From JAJDXO01 sp965221855 (GTDB taxonomy: Bacteria; Pseudomonadota; Alphaproteobacteria; Rhodospirillales; UBA2165): a DNA stretch of 64,000 bases. Numbering within the stretch: position 1 is the stretch's first letter; every line of letters starts with the position of its first letter. Under the pieces are notes generated by a model. It did no database searches, was not told where the DNA came from, and was given only the letters and a program-made list of their open reading frames with translations. Below are positions 42,845 to 51,838 of the stretch, piece by piece. The translations under genes and the position numbers were made by a program. The stretch spans positions 310,001-374,000 of the forward strand of contig CBDCSV010000006.1 in the NCBI GenBank assembly GCA_965221855.1, read 5' to 3'.

Positions 42845-43702
42845 GTGCCCGACAGTATCCCTACCGACCGACTGGAAGCCGCCATCGATGCCGCCTGGGA
42901 CCGGGCGGACCAGATCACCCCCGCGACCACCGGCGAAGTTCGCGACGCCGTCGATGCCGCCCTGGACCTGCTGGACGGCGGCCGGGCCCGGGTCGCCGAA
43001 AAGATCGACGGATCCTGGCAGGTCAATCAGTGGCTGAAGAAGGCCGTCCTCCTGAGCTTCCGCCTGAACGACATGGAGCCCATCGGGGGCGGGCCCGGCG
43101 CCGATACCAACTGGTGGGACAAGCTGCCCTCCAAGTTCGAGGGCTGGGGCGAGGACCGGTTTCGCGAGGCCGGATTCCGGGCGGTTCCGTCCTGCGTCGT
43201 CCGTCGGTCGGCGTTCATCGCGCCCGGCGTGGTTCTGATGCCCAGCTTCGTCAATCTGGGCGCGTACGTCGACGAAGGCACCATGGTGGATACCTGGGCG
43301 ACGGTCGGCTCGTGCGCCCAGATCGGCAGGAACTGCCATATTTCCGGCGGCGCCGGCATTGGCGGCGTCCTCGAGCCGCTGCAGGCGGAACCGGTGATCA
43401 TCGAGGACAACTGTTTCATCGGCGCCCGCTCCGAGGTGGCGGAGGGCGTCATTGTCGAGGAAGGCGCCGTGCTCTCCATGGGCGTCTATATCGGCGCCTC
43501 CACCAAGATCGTGAACCGGGGCACGGGCGAGGTCATCACCGGCCGGGTTCCCGCCTATTCGGTGGTGGTGCCCGGGAGCCTGCCGGGCAGGCCGCTGCCG
43601 GACGGGTCGGCGGGTCCGGGCCTTTACTGCGCGGTCATCGTCAAGCAGGTCGACGAAAGCACCCGCGCCAAGACATCCGTCAACGACCTTCTCAGGGATT
43701 GA
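42845..43702 (+). CDS. dapD: Tetrahydrodipicolinate N-succinyltransferase
   Basis: A 285-residue trimeric left-handed beta-helix acyltransferase of lysine/diaminopimelate synthesis. The N-terminal helical domain contains WLKKAVLLSFRLND. Hexapeptide-repeat turns follow (APGVVLMPSFVNLGAYVDEGTMVDTWATVGSCAQIG and GVLEPLQAEPVIIEDNCFIGARSEVAEG). The start is GTG 42845 (MPDSIPTDRLEAAI). It is followed 1 bp later by dapE, which catalyses a later step of the same succinylase pathway. Confidence 0.96.
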   Translation: MPDSIPTDRLEAAIDAAWDRADQITPATTGEVRDAVDAALDLLDGGRARVAEKIDGSWQVNQWLKKAVLLSFRLNDMEPIGGGPGADTNWWDKLPSKFEGWGEDRFREAGFRAVPSCVVRRSAFIAPGVVLMPSFVNLGAYVDEGTMVDTWATVGSCAQIGRNCHISGGAGIGGVLEPLQAEPVIIEDNCFIGARSEVAEGVIVEEGAVLSMGVYIGASTKIVNRGTGEVITGRVPAYSVVVPGSLPGRPLPDGSAGPGLYCAVIVKQVDESTRAKTSVNDLLRD

Positions 43703-43703
43703 T

Positions 43704-44867
43704 ATGACCATCGATGCGCTCGCGCTGTCGCAGGCGCTGATTCGGTGCAACAGCGTCACCCCCGCCGACGGCGGGGCGCTGGACGTTCTCGGCGAAGCGC
43801 TGGCCGGGCTGGGATTCGACGTCCGCCGCAAGGTGTTTTCCGCCGACGGCACGCCGGACGTGGACAACCTGTATGCCCGTATCGGCGCCGCCGCGCCGAA
43901 CTTCTGCTTTGCCGGGCATACGGACGTCGTCCCGGCCGGTGACGAGAACGCCTGGTCCGCGGATCCCTTCGGCGGCGAGATCAGGGATGGCGTGCTTTAT
44001 GGCCGCGGGGCCTCGGACATGAAAGCCGCGATCGCGGCCTTCGTCGCCGCCGCATCCCGATATCTGGAGAAAACCGGCGGCGGCGTGCCGGGGTCCATCA
44101 GCCTGCTGATCACCGGCGACGAGGAAGGGCCGGCGATCAACGGCACCAAGAAGCTCCTGGAATGGATTGCCGAAGAGGGCGAGACCCTGGATGTCTGCCT
44201 AGTCGGCGAGCCCACCAACCCGGAAGCCATGGGCGACATGGTCAAGATCGGCCGGCGCGGCAGCCTGACCGCCCGCCTCGAGGTGACCGGCATCCAAGGC
44301 CATACGGCCTACCCCCATTTGGCCGACAACCCGATCCATCGCCTGGTCGGCATGCTGGACGCCATCACCGGGACGCCCCTCGACGAAGGCACGGATCGTT
44401 TCCAGGCCTCGACCCTGCAGGTGGCCTCGGTCGATACGGGAAACACCGCCGGCAACGTCATCCCGGCCAAGGTCAGCGCGCTGTTCAACGTCCGCTTCAA
44501 TGACCTCCACACGGGCGCTTCGGTCACCGACTGGCTGCACGAGCGGTTCCGGGAGGCGGGCGCCGTGGACGGCGAGCACTACCATCTCGATGTTCATGTT
44601 TCGGGCGAAGCATTCCTCACGCCGCCCGGCAGGCTGTCCGACGTGCTGTGCCGGGCGGTCGAGGAGGTGACCGGCCGCACGCCCGAGTTGTCGACCTCGG
44701 GCGGAACGTCCGATGCCCGTTTCATCAAGGACTACTGTCCCGTCGCCGAGTTCGGCCTCGTGGGCAAGACCATGCACCAGGTGGACGAACGGATGCCGGT
44801 GAGCGACGTGGAAAGCCTGACCCGGATCTACGCCGCGACCCTGGACGGTTTCTTCGCCCGGCCATGA
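43704..44867 (+). CDS. dapE: Succinyl-diaminopimelate desuccinylase
   Basis: A 387-residue di-zinc M20-type hydrolase releasing LL-diaminopimelate. Metal-binding and catalytic motifs are FCFAGHTDVVPAGDENAW (His and Asp), GVLYGRGASDMKAAIAAFV (bridging Asp), LLITGDEEGPAINGTKKL (Glu-Glu) and a C-terminal MHQVDERMPVSDVESL (His). The dimerisation lid domain lies between residues ~180 and ~295. It is cotranscribed with dapD and the downstream membrane protein. Confidence 0.96.
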   Translation: MTIDALALSQALIRCNSVTPADGGALDVLGEALAGLGFDVRRKVFSADGTPDVDNLYARIGAAAPNFCFAGHTDVVPAGDENAWSADPFGGEIRDGVLYGRGASDMKAAIAAFVAAASRYLEKTGGGVPGSISLLITGDEEGPAINGTKKLLEWIAEEGETLDVCLVGEPTNPEAMGDMVKIGRRGSLTARLEVTGIQGHTAYPHLADNPIHRLVGMLDAITGTPLDEGTDRFQASTLQVASVDTGNTAGNVIPAKVSALFNVRFNDLHTGASVTDWLHERFREAGAVDGEHYHLDVHVSGEAFLTPPGRLSDVLCRAVEEVTGRTPELSTSGGTSDARFIKDYCPVAEFGLVGKTMHQVDERMPVSDVESLTRIYAATLDGFFARP

Positions 44868-44880
44868 CGGCAAGCCGCCG

Positions 44881-45456
44881 ATGATCACGGCCCTCGAAGT
44901 CGCCAACGGCCTCTACGGCGCCTGGCGGCTCGCATGGCTGGACGCATCGGGCATGCGGTATTTCAACCGGACCGTCGAGGGATTCTGGCGGTCCTTTTTC
45001 GCCGCCGTCCTCATCGCGCCGCTGCTGGCCGTCCTTCTCGGCTTGAGATTTGCCGGCGGCGGGATCGAGGCGCCGTTTTGGCGCTTCGCCTCCATCGAAT
45101 TGATCTCCTACGTCGTTCTGTGGGTCGCCTTTCCGGTGATCATGCTGGGCGTTACCCAGGCGATGGACCGGACCGCCAACTACATCCCCTACATCGTCGC
45201 CTACAACTGGGCGTCGGTGTGGCAGAACGTCCTGTTTGTGCCGTTCGCCATCATGGTCGAACTCGAGCTTTTCGGCGGCGTGTTGCGGGACGGGCTGCTG
45301 GTCGCGTTGATGATTATCGTGCTCGCCTACACCTTCGTCGTGACCCGAACCGCCCTGCGGGTGGGCGCCGGCGCCGCCGCTATTCTCGTGGCGATCGACC
45401 TGGTGATCAGCGTGTTCATCAACGGTTTTTCGGAATCCCTGATCCGCGTCGGCTGA
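44881..45456 (+). CDS. Conserved membrane protein of unknown function
   Basis: A 191-residue protein with about five predicted helices: FFAAVLIAPLLAVLLGLRF (~37-57), ELISYVVLWVAFPVIMLGVTQ (~72-93), VWQNVLFVPFAIMVELELF (~113-131), LLVALMIIVLAYTFVVTRTAL (~137-158) and AAAILVAIDLVISVFINGF (~163-183). I do not recognise a functional family. It starts 13 bp after dapE, so it is likely in the dap operon. Confidence 0.75.
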   Translation: MITALEVANGLYGAWRLAWLDASGMRYFNRTVEGFWRSFFAAVLIAPLLAVLLGLRFAGGGIEAPFWRFASIELISYVVLWVAFPVIMLGVTQAMDRTANYIPYIVAYNWASVWQNVLFVPFAIMVELELFGGVLRDGLLVALMIIVLAYTFVVTRTALRVGAGAAAILVAIDLVISVFINGFSESLIRVG

Positions 45457-45470
45457 ACCTATGGCGCGGC

Positions 45471-45953
45471 CTACTCGGGAACCGGCAGAACGTTCCAGTT
45501 GAGGGTGCATTCGAGGCCGGCATCGACAAAGATGTTGCCGACCGGGCAGGCATCCTCCGAGAGCGTCTTCAACTGTTCGATCTTGGCTTCCGGCCCTTCG
45601 ACCTCGATGTCGATGGTCATCTCCGCGCCGATGAACCGCATGACCTTGGCGTCGCCTTCAACCGCCGCCACGCGATCGGTCACCGTGGACGCCTCGACGT
45701 TGATGGCGCCGGTCTTGAGACGCATGGCCTTGGCGATTTTGTGGATCTGAACCGTCTGGCAGGTCGCCAACGAGGTGGTGAAGTGCATCAGCGGCGATGC
45801 CGCGGTGTCCGTACCGCCCCGCTCCGCCGGCTCATCGGTAATGATCATATGAGGGCTGGGCGTCGAAACCTCGCACCGAACGCCTTCCGGACTGTTCGAC
45901 TGGACGGTCCGCACCTGACGGCCAACGACCTCTTTTTGCTTAACAACGGCCAT
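45471..45953 (-). CDS. OsmC family protein
   Basis: A 160-residue OsmC/Ohr-superfamily protein. Visible are SPLMHFTTSLATCQTVQIHKIAKAMRL with the first active-site-type cysteine and LKTLSEDACPVGNIFVDAG with the second. Members reduce organic hydroperoxides using paired cysteines; substrate and partner are unknown here. The start ATG at 45953 gives a standard length. It is convergent with the dap operon and begins the accessory region that separates dapE from truA. Confidence 0.88.
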   Translation of the reverse strand: MAVVKQKEVVGRQVRTVQSNSPEGVRCEVSTPSPHMIITDEPAERGGTDTAASPLMHFTTSLATCQTVQIHKIAKAMRLKTGAINVEASTVTDRVAAVEGDAKVMRFIGAEMTIDIEVEGPEAKIEQLKTLSEDACPVGNIFVDAGLECTLNWNVLPVPE

Positions 45954-46020
45954 ATTCCCTACTCCGTAATTGATTGTGGGCTGTTTCGCCCCGAATACGG
46001 GCCGTATCTTGGCGCGCCGG

Positions 46021-46737
46021 TCAGGACGGATCAACACCCTGGATGAATTCCGCCGTTTCTTCCGGCATGGACAGATGCAGGTGATGGTGGGTCGGCAATT
46101 CCAGGGTCCGCCAATCGCTCCGCGTTCGGGTCCATTCGGCGAATTGCGGGAATACGGAGGGCGAATATCCCGTCGACAGCACATAGACCTTCTCGGCGAT
46201 ATTCAGATGGTTGCCCGCCAGCGGCAGCGCATCGGCGAAAGTCCTGAGGGGCTGCATGCACGTATTGGTCAAAAGCCACTCCCGGTCCTCGTCGCTCAGG
46301 CTTGGGTGCAGGCTGCCGTCGGGGCGGGGTACGAGCCAGCCGTCGCCCTGTTCCCGGGCCGCCCGCAATGTCATCTCGGCGCGCTCGGGGCCCGTAAGGT
46401 CGTTCAGCGATTGGCCGTCCGCCGGCAGAAACGCATCCAGGTAGACCAGCCGGCCGATCTTTTCCCACTCCCGGTCGGCGACGCCGGTAACGACCATGCC
46501 GCCGTAGCTATGGCCGACCAGTACGAACTCGTCGAGGCGCTCGTACCGGATGACATTGCGAACATCGTCTATATGGGTCTGGAGACTGACCTCGGGCGTC
46601 GCGAGGTGTACCCGCTCGCCGAGGCCGGTATAGGTCGGCGTGAACACCTCGTGGCCGCCGGCGCGAAGAATGGCGGCCACCCGGGTCCAGCCCCAGCCGC
46701 CGCCCCAGGCGCCATGGCAAAGCACGTATTGGGTCAT
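46021..46737 (-). CDS. Alpha/beta hydrolase
   Basis: A 238-residue alpha/beta-hydrolase. The oxyanion region is YVLCHGAWGGGWGWTRVA, the nucleophile elbow FVLVGHSYGGMVVTG has serine at ~95, and a late histidine lies in THHHLHLSMPEETA. The nearest recognisable type is the salicylate-esterase/HNL-like group, but the substrate cannot be deduced. The start overlaps the end of the DM13 gene by 4 bp, so the two form an operon. Confidence 0.88.
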   Translation of the reverse strand: MTQYVLCHGAWGGGWGWTRVAAILRAGGHEVFTPTYTGLGERVHLATPEVSLQTHIDDVRNVIRYERLDEFVLVGHSYGGMVVTGVADREWEKIGRLVYLDAFLPADGQSLNDLTGPERAEMTLRAAREQGDGWLVPRPDGSLHPSLSDEDREWLLTNTCMQPLRTFADALPLAGNHLNIAEKVYVLSTGYSPSVFPQFAEWTRTRSDWRTLELPTHHHLHLSMPEETAEFIQGVDPS

Positions 46738-47180
46738 CGGTCCGCCCCCTGGTTGAACCTCAAACTGGCCGGCGAAATCAACATCTCGAACCCCTCGCAG
46801 TAGATGATGATGCTCCCCCAGTTGGCGAGATCGATTCCCCGGGGAATACTGTAGGTCTGAGCGCCCTTGAAATGCCGGAGCCGCCCTAAATCGATCAGGC
46901 GGCCGATGTTGATATCGTCGTTGTTGCGGATCTCGGCGTCCCGCATCAAATAGACATGGTACTTGGGGCCCAGCGGCACTTCGAAGGCTTCATCGATCTC
47001 AATTCGATCGGCATAGGCCGTGAGTCCGCCCTTGGCCCGATGGAGCTTGTCCGTGGGGTCGGCCTGGATGAACTCGCCGGTCGCCATCACCTTGCCGCCG
47101 GTCCGGGACTGGGCGGACGCCCCGCCGACGGACAGCACCAATAGGCTCGCGAGGACGGCGATGGTCAACGTCTTGGTCAT
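46734..47180 (-). CDS. Exported DM13-domain protein
   Basis: A 148-residue protein with a cleavable signal peptide (MTKTLTIAVLASLLVLSVGGASAQ, residues 1-24) and a DM13 domain: GEFIQADPTDKLHRAKGGLTAY, LGPKYHVYLMRD, IDLGRLRHFKGAQTYSIP and WGSIIIYCEGFEMLISPASL, with the conserved near-terminal cysteine. DM13 domains are proposed to take part in redox or electron transfer. It lies upstream of and overlaps the alpha/beta hydrolase gene. Confidence 0.85.
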   Translation of the reverse strand: MTKTLTIAVLASLLVLSVGGASAQSRTGGKVMATGEFIQADPTDKLHRAKGGLTAYADRIEIDEAFEVPLGPKYHVYLMRDAEIRNNDDINIGRLIDLGRLRHFKGAQTYSIPRGIDLANWGSIIIYCEGFEMLISPASLRFNQGADR

Positions 47181-47317
47181 GGATGTCTCCTTGTCGCTGC
47201 GGCACCCTTCCGTCGGCAGATAGTGCTCCATGGCACGCCGATGTTGCCAATGCTTATACCAAAGCCGGCGGGCGGCAAGAATTCCGGCACTCACAATGTC
47301 GTGGGGCGGGGACGGCG

Positions 47318-47916
47318 CTAACCGGGTATGGGCCGCGCCGCCGTCAGGAGCGACCAGGCAAGGTCCCTGGCTTCCGTCTCGGTCTCGGCGATCCGGTCTT
47401 CCGGGATCCGGTCGAGGACGTCGAATGCGAAGAGAGATCCGCGGATGCGGTCGTTGAGGCAGCAGACGACGATCTCCGTGCGGGTCTGCTTCGCGCGGTC
47501 GATGACCTGGGCCAGCAGGTGAGCGGCGCTGTCGTCGACATGGGAGGCGCGGGAAAGGTCGAAGATCACGACGTCATGGTCGCGGATGTCGGCGGCAATC
47601 AACGCGATCAGCTTGCGCGAGGACGACACCGTGAAAGAGCCGCGAAACGCCACCAGCCCAATTCGCGCGGCGAATTCGTCAGGCGCCTCCGCGCTGAAGG
47701 TTCTGTCGAGAAGCGGCGTCGAGATCACGCTGTCGAGTTCCAGCGACTCCAGCTGCGCGGCGCTCACGACGTTGGCGGCGATAACCCCGAACATGATCGC
47801 GAATACCGGATCCACGAAGACCGTTACGGCCATGACCAGCAGCATGACCGTGGAATATCTCGGGTCCATCCGGGGGATCTTCCGCAGAAACGAGAACTCG
47901 ATCATCTGCCAGCCGA
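47318..47916 (-). pseudogene. SulP family anion transporter, C-terminal fragment with STAS domain
   Basis: The 3' portion of a SulP gene cut by IS4 copy 3. It resumes at VGWQMIEFSFLRKIPRMDPRYSTVML, continues through the last helices (VMLLVMAVTVFVDPVFAIMFGVIAANVV) and ends with a STAS domain (about the last 110 residues: RIGLVAFRGSFTVSSSRKL, DHDVVIFDLSRASHVDDSAAHLLAQVID). Without the IS it would follow the fragment at 49206-50178. An open frame continues from here into the IS end but is not a credible protein start. Confidence 0.88.
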
Positions 47917-49187
47917 CACTGCTGTCCGGTTTATTTTTGTGGACGGGTTGCATGGCATTGATTCTACTGGGGTCCAAGCGTTTGCGAACGTTTTGGACAC
48001 GAAGGAGGCTCAATGCCATGCATCACCACAATAGCGTTTTCCACGATCTGTTGAAGCATATTCCTTGGGACGCTTTTGAGCGTTTGGTTGCCGAGCACGG
48101 CGCGGACAAGCACATTCGCCGGTTGCCGACGAAGAGCCAGTTCATCGCCCTGCTGTATGGACAGTTCTCCGGCGCGTCCAGCCTGCGGGAGATCGCCGGC
48201 GGCCTGGAGAGCCATTCGGCGCGTTTGTACCATGTCGGCGGCCGCACGGTGTCACGCTCGACCTTCGCCGACGCCAACGCGCGCCGTCCGGCGGCGGTGT
48301 TCTCGGGCCTGTTCGCCGAGATGGCCGGCCGCGCCCAGCGGGGGCTGCGGCGCAAGCTCGGCGATGCCACCTATCTGATCGATTCCACCGGGCTCCGCCT
48401 GAGCGGGGCCGGGTCCGAGTGGGCGCGCTTCTCGGCCAAGGTGTGCGGCGCCAAGGTCCACGTGATCTACGACGCGGATGCCGATCAGCCGGTTTATTCG
48501 GCGATGACGGCGGCCCGGGTCAACGACATCACGGCGGCGAAGGAGATGCCCATCGAGGCCGGCGCCACCTACGTCTACGACCTCGGCTACTACGATTATG
48601 CCTGGTGGGCCAAGCTGGACGCCGCCGGATGCCGCATCGTCACCCGCTTCAAGTCCAGCACGCCGCTCGACCTCATCGCCGAACTCGATGTGGCCGAGAA
48701 CGGCGGCATCCTGTCCGACCGCATCGGCTTGCTGCCCAAACGCCAGGCCAAAAACCGCAAGAACCCGTTCTCCGAGCCGGTGCGCGAGGTGCGGATCAAG
48801 ACCGACACCGGCAAGGTGCTGCGCATCCTCTCCAACGACCTCGACGCCCCGGCCGAGGAGATCGCCGAGCTCTACAAGCGGCGATGGGCCATCGAGCTGT
48901 TCTTCCGCTGGGTCAAACAGACCCTCAAGATCAAACACTTCATCGGCAACAGCGAGAACGCCGTGCGCATCCAGATCGCCGTCGCGATGATCGCCTATCT
49001 GCTGCTCAGGCTCGCTCAAGCCACCCAGAAGGCCATCAACAGCCCGCTCATCTTCGCCCGTCTCGTGCGCGTCAACCTCATGCATCGAAAGCGCATCGAC
49101 AGGCTCCTCATACCCAAAATACCGCCGCCCGAAAATCCAAACCAAATGGCCATCCAATGGACGTGAAAATTAAACCGGACAGTAGTG
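47917..49187 (+). mobile_element. IS4-type insertion sequence, copy 3, inserted in a SulP gene
   Basis: The same 1271-bp element as copy 2, with identical terminal sequences. To its right, 49188-49208 is identical over 21 bp to the sequence right of copy 2 (15405-15425), including the GCATAAAGC target repeat and GGGGTATGACG. To its left there is no match to copy 2's left flank. No 9-bp target duplication is visible. The insertion therefore appears to have brought about 18 bp of flanking DNA from another site. Confidence 0.93.
48018..49166 (+). CDS. IS4 family transposase, complete, copy 3
   Basis: The 382-residue product appears identical to that of copy 2 over its whole length, with an intact DDE core and the YKRRWAIELFFRWVKQ signature, so it should be active. 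The ATG at 48018 has the same GGAGG spacing. The long open frame reaching upstream to 47586 is a chance fusion with antisense SulP sequence. Confidence 0.95.
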   Translation: MHHHNSVFHDLLKHIPWDAFERLVAEHGADKHIRRLPTKSQFIALLYGQFSGASSLREIAGGLESHSARLYHVGGRTVSRSTFADANARRPAAVFSGLFAEMAGRAQRGLRRKLGDATYLIDSTGLRLSGAGSEWARFSAKVCGAKVHVIYDADADQPVYSAMTAARVNDITAAKEMPIEAGATYVYDLGYYDYAWWAKLDAAGCRIVTRFKSSTPLDLIAELDVAENGGILSDRIGLLPKRQAKNRKNPFSEPVREVRIKTDTGKVLRILSNDLDAPAEEIAELYKRRWAIELFFRWVKQTLKIKHFIGNSENAVRIQIAVAMIAYLLLRLAQATQKAINSPLIFARLVRVNLMHRKRIDRLLIPKIPPPENPNQMAIQWT

Positions 49188-49205
49188 GCATAAAGCGGGG
49201 TATGA

Positions 49206-50178
49206 CGATCGCGAACAGCGGCGCCAGCGGCAGCGTGGCCACATAGGGACCGAGGCCCAGAATGAGCGCCGCGACGATGACAAGGCAGACGATGCCGGCG
49301 ACGACTGTCCTGCCGCCGAATTGGCGCACCGTCATGGTCCCTATTTGCGCGCTCCCGGGCATGACTCCGGCGATCCCCGCCGCAACATTTCCCAGGCCGA
49401 CGCCGAACAGCTCCCGGTTCGGATTGTGCCGGGAGCCGGTGAAGGTATCGGCGATCAGCGACCACATCAGGGTGTAGACGGAACTGATCAAGGCGATCAG
49501 CACCGCCGGTCCGACGGCTTTCCGCAGCAAGTCGAGCGACGGGAACTCAAGTATCGGGATCGGCAGTCCGACCGGCACGGGGCCCAGCGCGTGGATGCCG
49601 GGTATGAAGAGCGCGGCCATCCACCCGATCCCGACCGCGGCAAGCGGCCCGGGGATGAATTTGCCGATACGGGCCGGCCACAGGAGGATCACGGCCAGGC
49701 AAAAGGCCGCAAGCGCAAGGTCGCTCGCGCCGAATTGAAACAGCGTCTCGGCCTGCTTCCAGAGGAGCAGCACGCCGACCCCGGACATGAACCCGGTGAG
49801 TACGATGTGCGGCATGTAGGAGATGTAGCGGCCGACTCCCGCGAGTCCGAGCGCCACCTGGATGGCGCCGGCCATGACGACGACGACCGCCAGTTCCGGC
49901 AGCGTCATCGCATTGTCCGTCAGCAGCGTCGCAGTGGCCACCGCAAGCACCGCGGCGGGTCCGCTCACCATTGCCCGTGTGCCGCCGCACACGGCCGCGA
50001 TGATCCCCACGATGACGCCGCACCACAGCCCGGCAAGGGGTCCCACGCCGGCGATGACGCCGAGCGCCATGGCGATCGGCACGTAGGATGCCACGAGGAT
50101 GACGCCGGCTTTCAGGTCCACCCAAAAGGTCTCGCGGGCGTACGGCGGCCGCTTTTCGTTTCGCAAGCCATCCAACAT
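49206..50178 (-). pseudogene. SulP family anion transporter, N-terminal fragment
   Basis: About 324 residues from MLDGLRNEKRPPYARETFWVDLKAGVILVASYVPIAMALG to LGPYVATLPLAPLFAIV, covering most of the SLC26/SulP membrane domain, including the TM1 SulP signature region and SAQIGTMTVRQFGGRTVVAG. The frame then runs into IS4 copy 3. Together with 47318-47916 this was a ~520-residue transporter, probably for sulfate, bicarbonate or dicarboxylate. The insertion separates the transport domain from its last helices and STAS domain, so the gene is probably inactive. Confidence 0.9.
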
Positions 50179-50387
50179 GTTCGGCACCCTCCCGCGGCCC
50201 GCGCCTGCCGCGCGGAACGGGCCGGGCACTCTTCGTGATGCGGGCGGGTACCGCCGGTTCGCCGGCAGTCGGAGACTGTGCCCCCGCAATAATGGGCGCG
50301 GAGACTACCCCGATTTGCGCCGCCTGTCACCCGGTACCACCCGCCTGTTTGCCGCCCATACGGCGGCCGGAGCGTCCGCCCTGAGGC

Positions 50388-51770
50388 TTACGAAAACACC
50401 CCGAGCCAGCGGCCCCACAGGTAGTGAAGCGGCAGCAGCACGATCACGCCGACGATCATGTAGGTGACCAGCATCTTGATGACCGGTGCGATCCGGAGGT
50501 CGCCGAGCACCATGGCGACCACCACCGGCGGCGCCTGATAGGGAAACGGAAAGATCATCCAGGTGGCCACCTGGGTCATCAGGACGCCGTTCCGCGACCA
50601 GCCGGACGCCTCGGCGAGCGCATCCGCCATGGGCACCAGAACCGAGGGCGCCGCGGGCATGGTGGTGAATATGGCCACCACCCAGCCCAGGCCGACCATG
50701 GACGCGAAATTGCGGACCGGGGTCTCCGGAGAGAGTTCGAGCACCGGCAGGATTTGTTCGGCCGCCGCATCGCCGATGCCGGCATGGGTCGCGACCGCGC
50801 CCAGCCCGATGACGCCGGCGAGGAAGAACATGGGCGTGTAGTTGATTTCGCCGAGCGCCTTCCCGGGGATCATGCCGACCCCCGGCAACAGGCAAACCAG
50901 GGCGGCGCCCAACGCCACCCACGCCGGTGCGACGCCGTGGACCGTGTCGGTGATCCACAAGGCGAGCGCGAGCAGAAGAATGACCGTCAGGCGGCGCTCC
51001 GGCGCGGACCATGCCCCGCCGGTCTCTTCGATTTCCGCCGGCTTCGGCTGTTCGCGGAACAGGACAAAGATCACCAGGGGATAGAGGATGATCCCGCCGA
51101 TGCCGAGCACCGGAAAGTTGGTGACCAGGTACTCGCCGTAGGGAATCTGATTTTGATAGATACTCTCGACCGCACCGTAGAACGTCATGTTGGGCACGTT
51201 GGCGGGCAGAACGCCGAACGCCGGGGTCATGGTCCCCATGGCGCCCATCAGCACGAGGCCGGTCCGGCCCTTGCTGTCCGCCGGAAATCCCAATCGCTCG
51301 GCGAGCGCCATCATGATCGGCGTCAGCAGGGCGACCCGGCCGGATGCGGAGGGAATGACGAAGGCCAGTGACCCGGCCCCGAGCGCCACGCCGTAGAGCA
51401 GCGCCAGATAATTGGGCGGAAAGCGGGTCAGGATGGCATTGACAAGGCGCCTGTCGACACCGACTTGACGCACCGCCAGTCCGATGACGAGGCCGCCGAA
51501 GACCAGCCACATGGCGCCGGCATGAAATCCCGAAAACACGACATCGGCGGGCGCGATCCCGGCGACCATGGCGGCGAACAGAAACACCAGCGCGCCCACA
51601 TAGGGAGGAACGACCGAGGTCGACCATAGTCCGATAGCCAGTATGATAATGGCGGCGGCCGGCATGACGCCGTCTTGAGCGCCCGCGGGCGCGGGCAGAA
51701 AGGCGACGATGGCCGCGGCCGCCGCGGCGACGGCGAATACGGCCCGGGATATGGTGAATGTCTGCGACAC
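50388..51770 (-). CDS. DASS/SLC13-type anion transporter
   Basis: A ~460-residue polytopic membrane protein with 11-12 predicted helices of the divalent anion:Na+ symporter (CitT/SLC13) superfamily. Features include GALVFLFAAMVAGIAPADVVFSGFHAGAMWLVFGGLVIGLAV, VIPSASGRVALLTPIMMALAERLGF (SNT-like motif region), GTMTPAFGVLPANVPNM and MPAAPSVLVPMADALAEASGWS. The substrate is not predictable; di- or tricarboxylates are typical. The start is uncertain: GTG 51770 (MSQTFTISRAV) is favoured over ATG 51845, which overlaps the divergent methyltransferase gene. Confidence 0.85.
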   Translation of the reverse strand: MSQTFTISRAVFAVAAAAAAIVAFLPAPAGAQDGVMPAAAIIILAIGLWSTSVVPPYVGALVFLFAAMVAGIAPADVVFSGFHAGAMWLVFGGLVIGLAVRQVGVDRRLVNAILTRFPPNYLALLYGVALGAGSLAFVIPSASGRVALLTPIMMALAERLGFPADSKGRTGLVLMGAMGTMTPAFGVLPANVPNMTFYGAVESIYQNQIPYGEYLVTNFPVLGIGGIILYPLVIFVLFREQPKPAEIEETGGAWSAPERRLTVILLLALALWITDTVHGVAPAWVALGAALVCLLPGVGMIPGKALGEINYTPMFFLAGVIGLGAVATHAGIGDAAAEQILPVLELSPETPVRNFASMVGLGWVVAIFTTMPAAPSVLVPMADALAEASGWSRNGVLMTQVATWMIFPFPYQAPPVVVAMVLGDLRIAPVIKMLVTYMIVGVIVLLPLHYLWGRWLGVFS

Positions 51771-51838
51771 GAAACCGAAATGCTCGCGAACTGGGCTGTG
51801 CCGGATCGGCGCCGCCACTCTATGGAGGCTGAACCCCC

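Noticed and set aside
47586..48017. Extended 526-residue transposase reaching upstream of IS4 copy 3
   Set aside because: The extra N-terminal part is antisense SulP/STAS sequence joined by chance; the conserved protein starts at 48018 as in the other copies.
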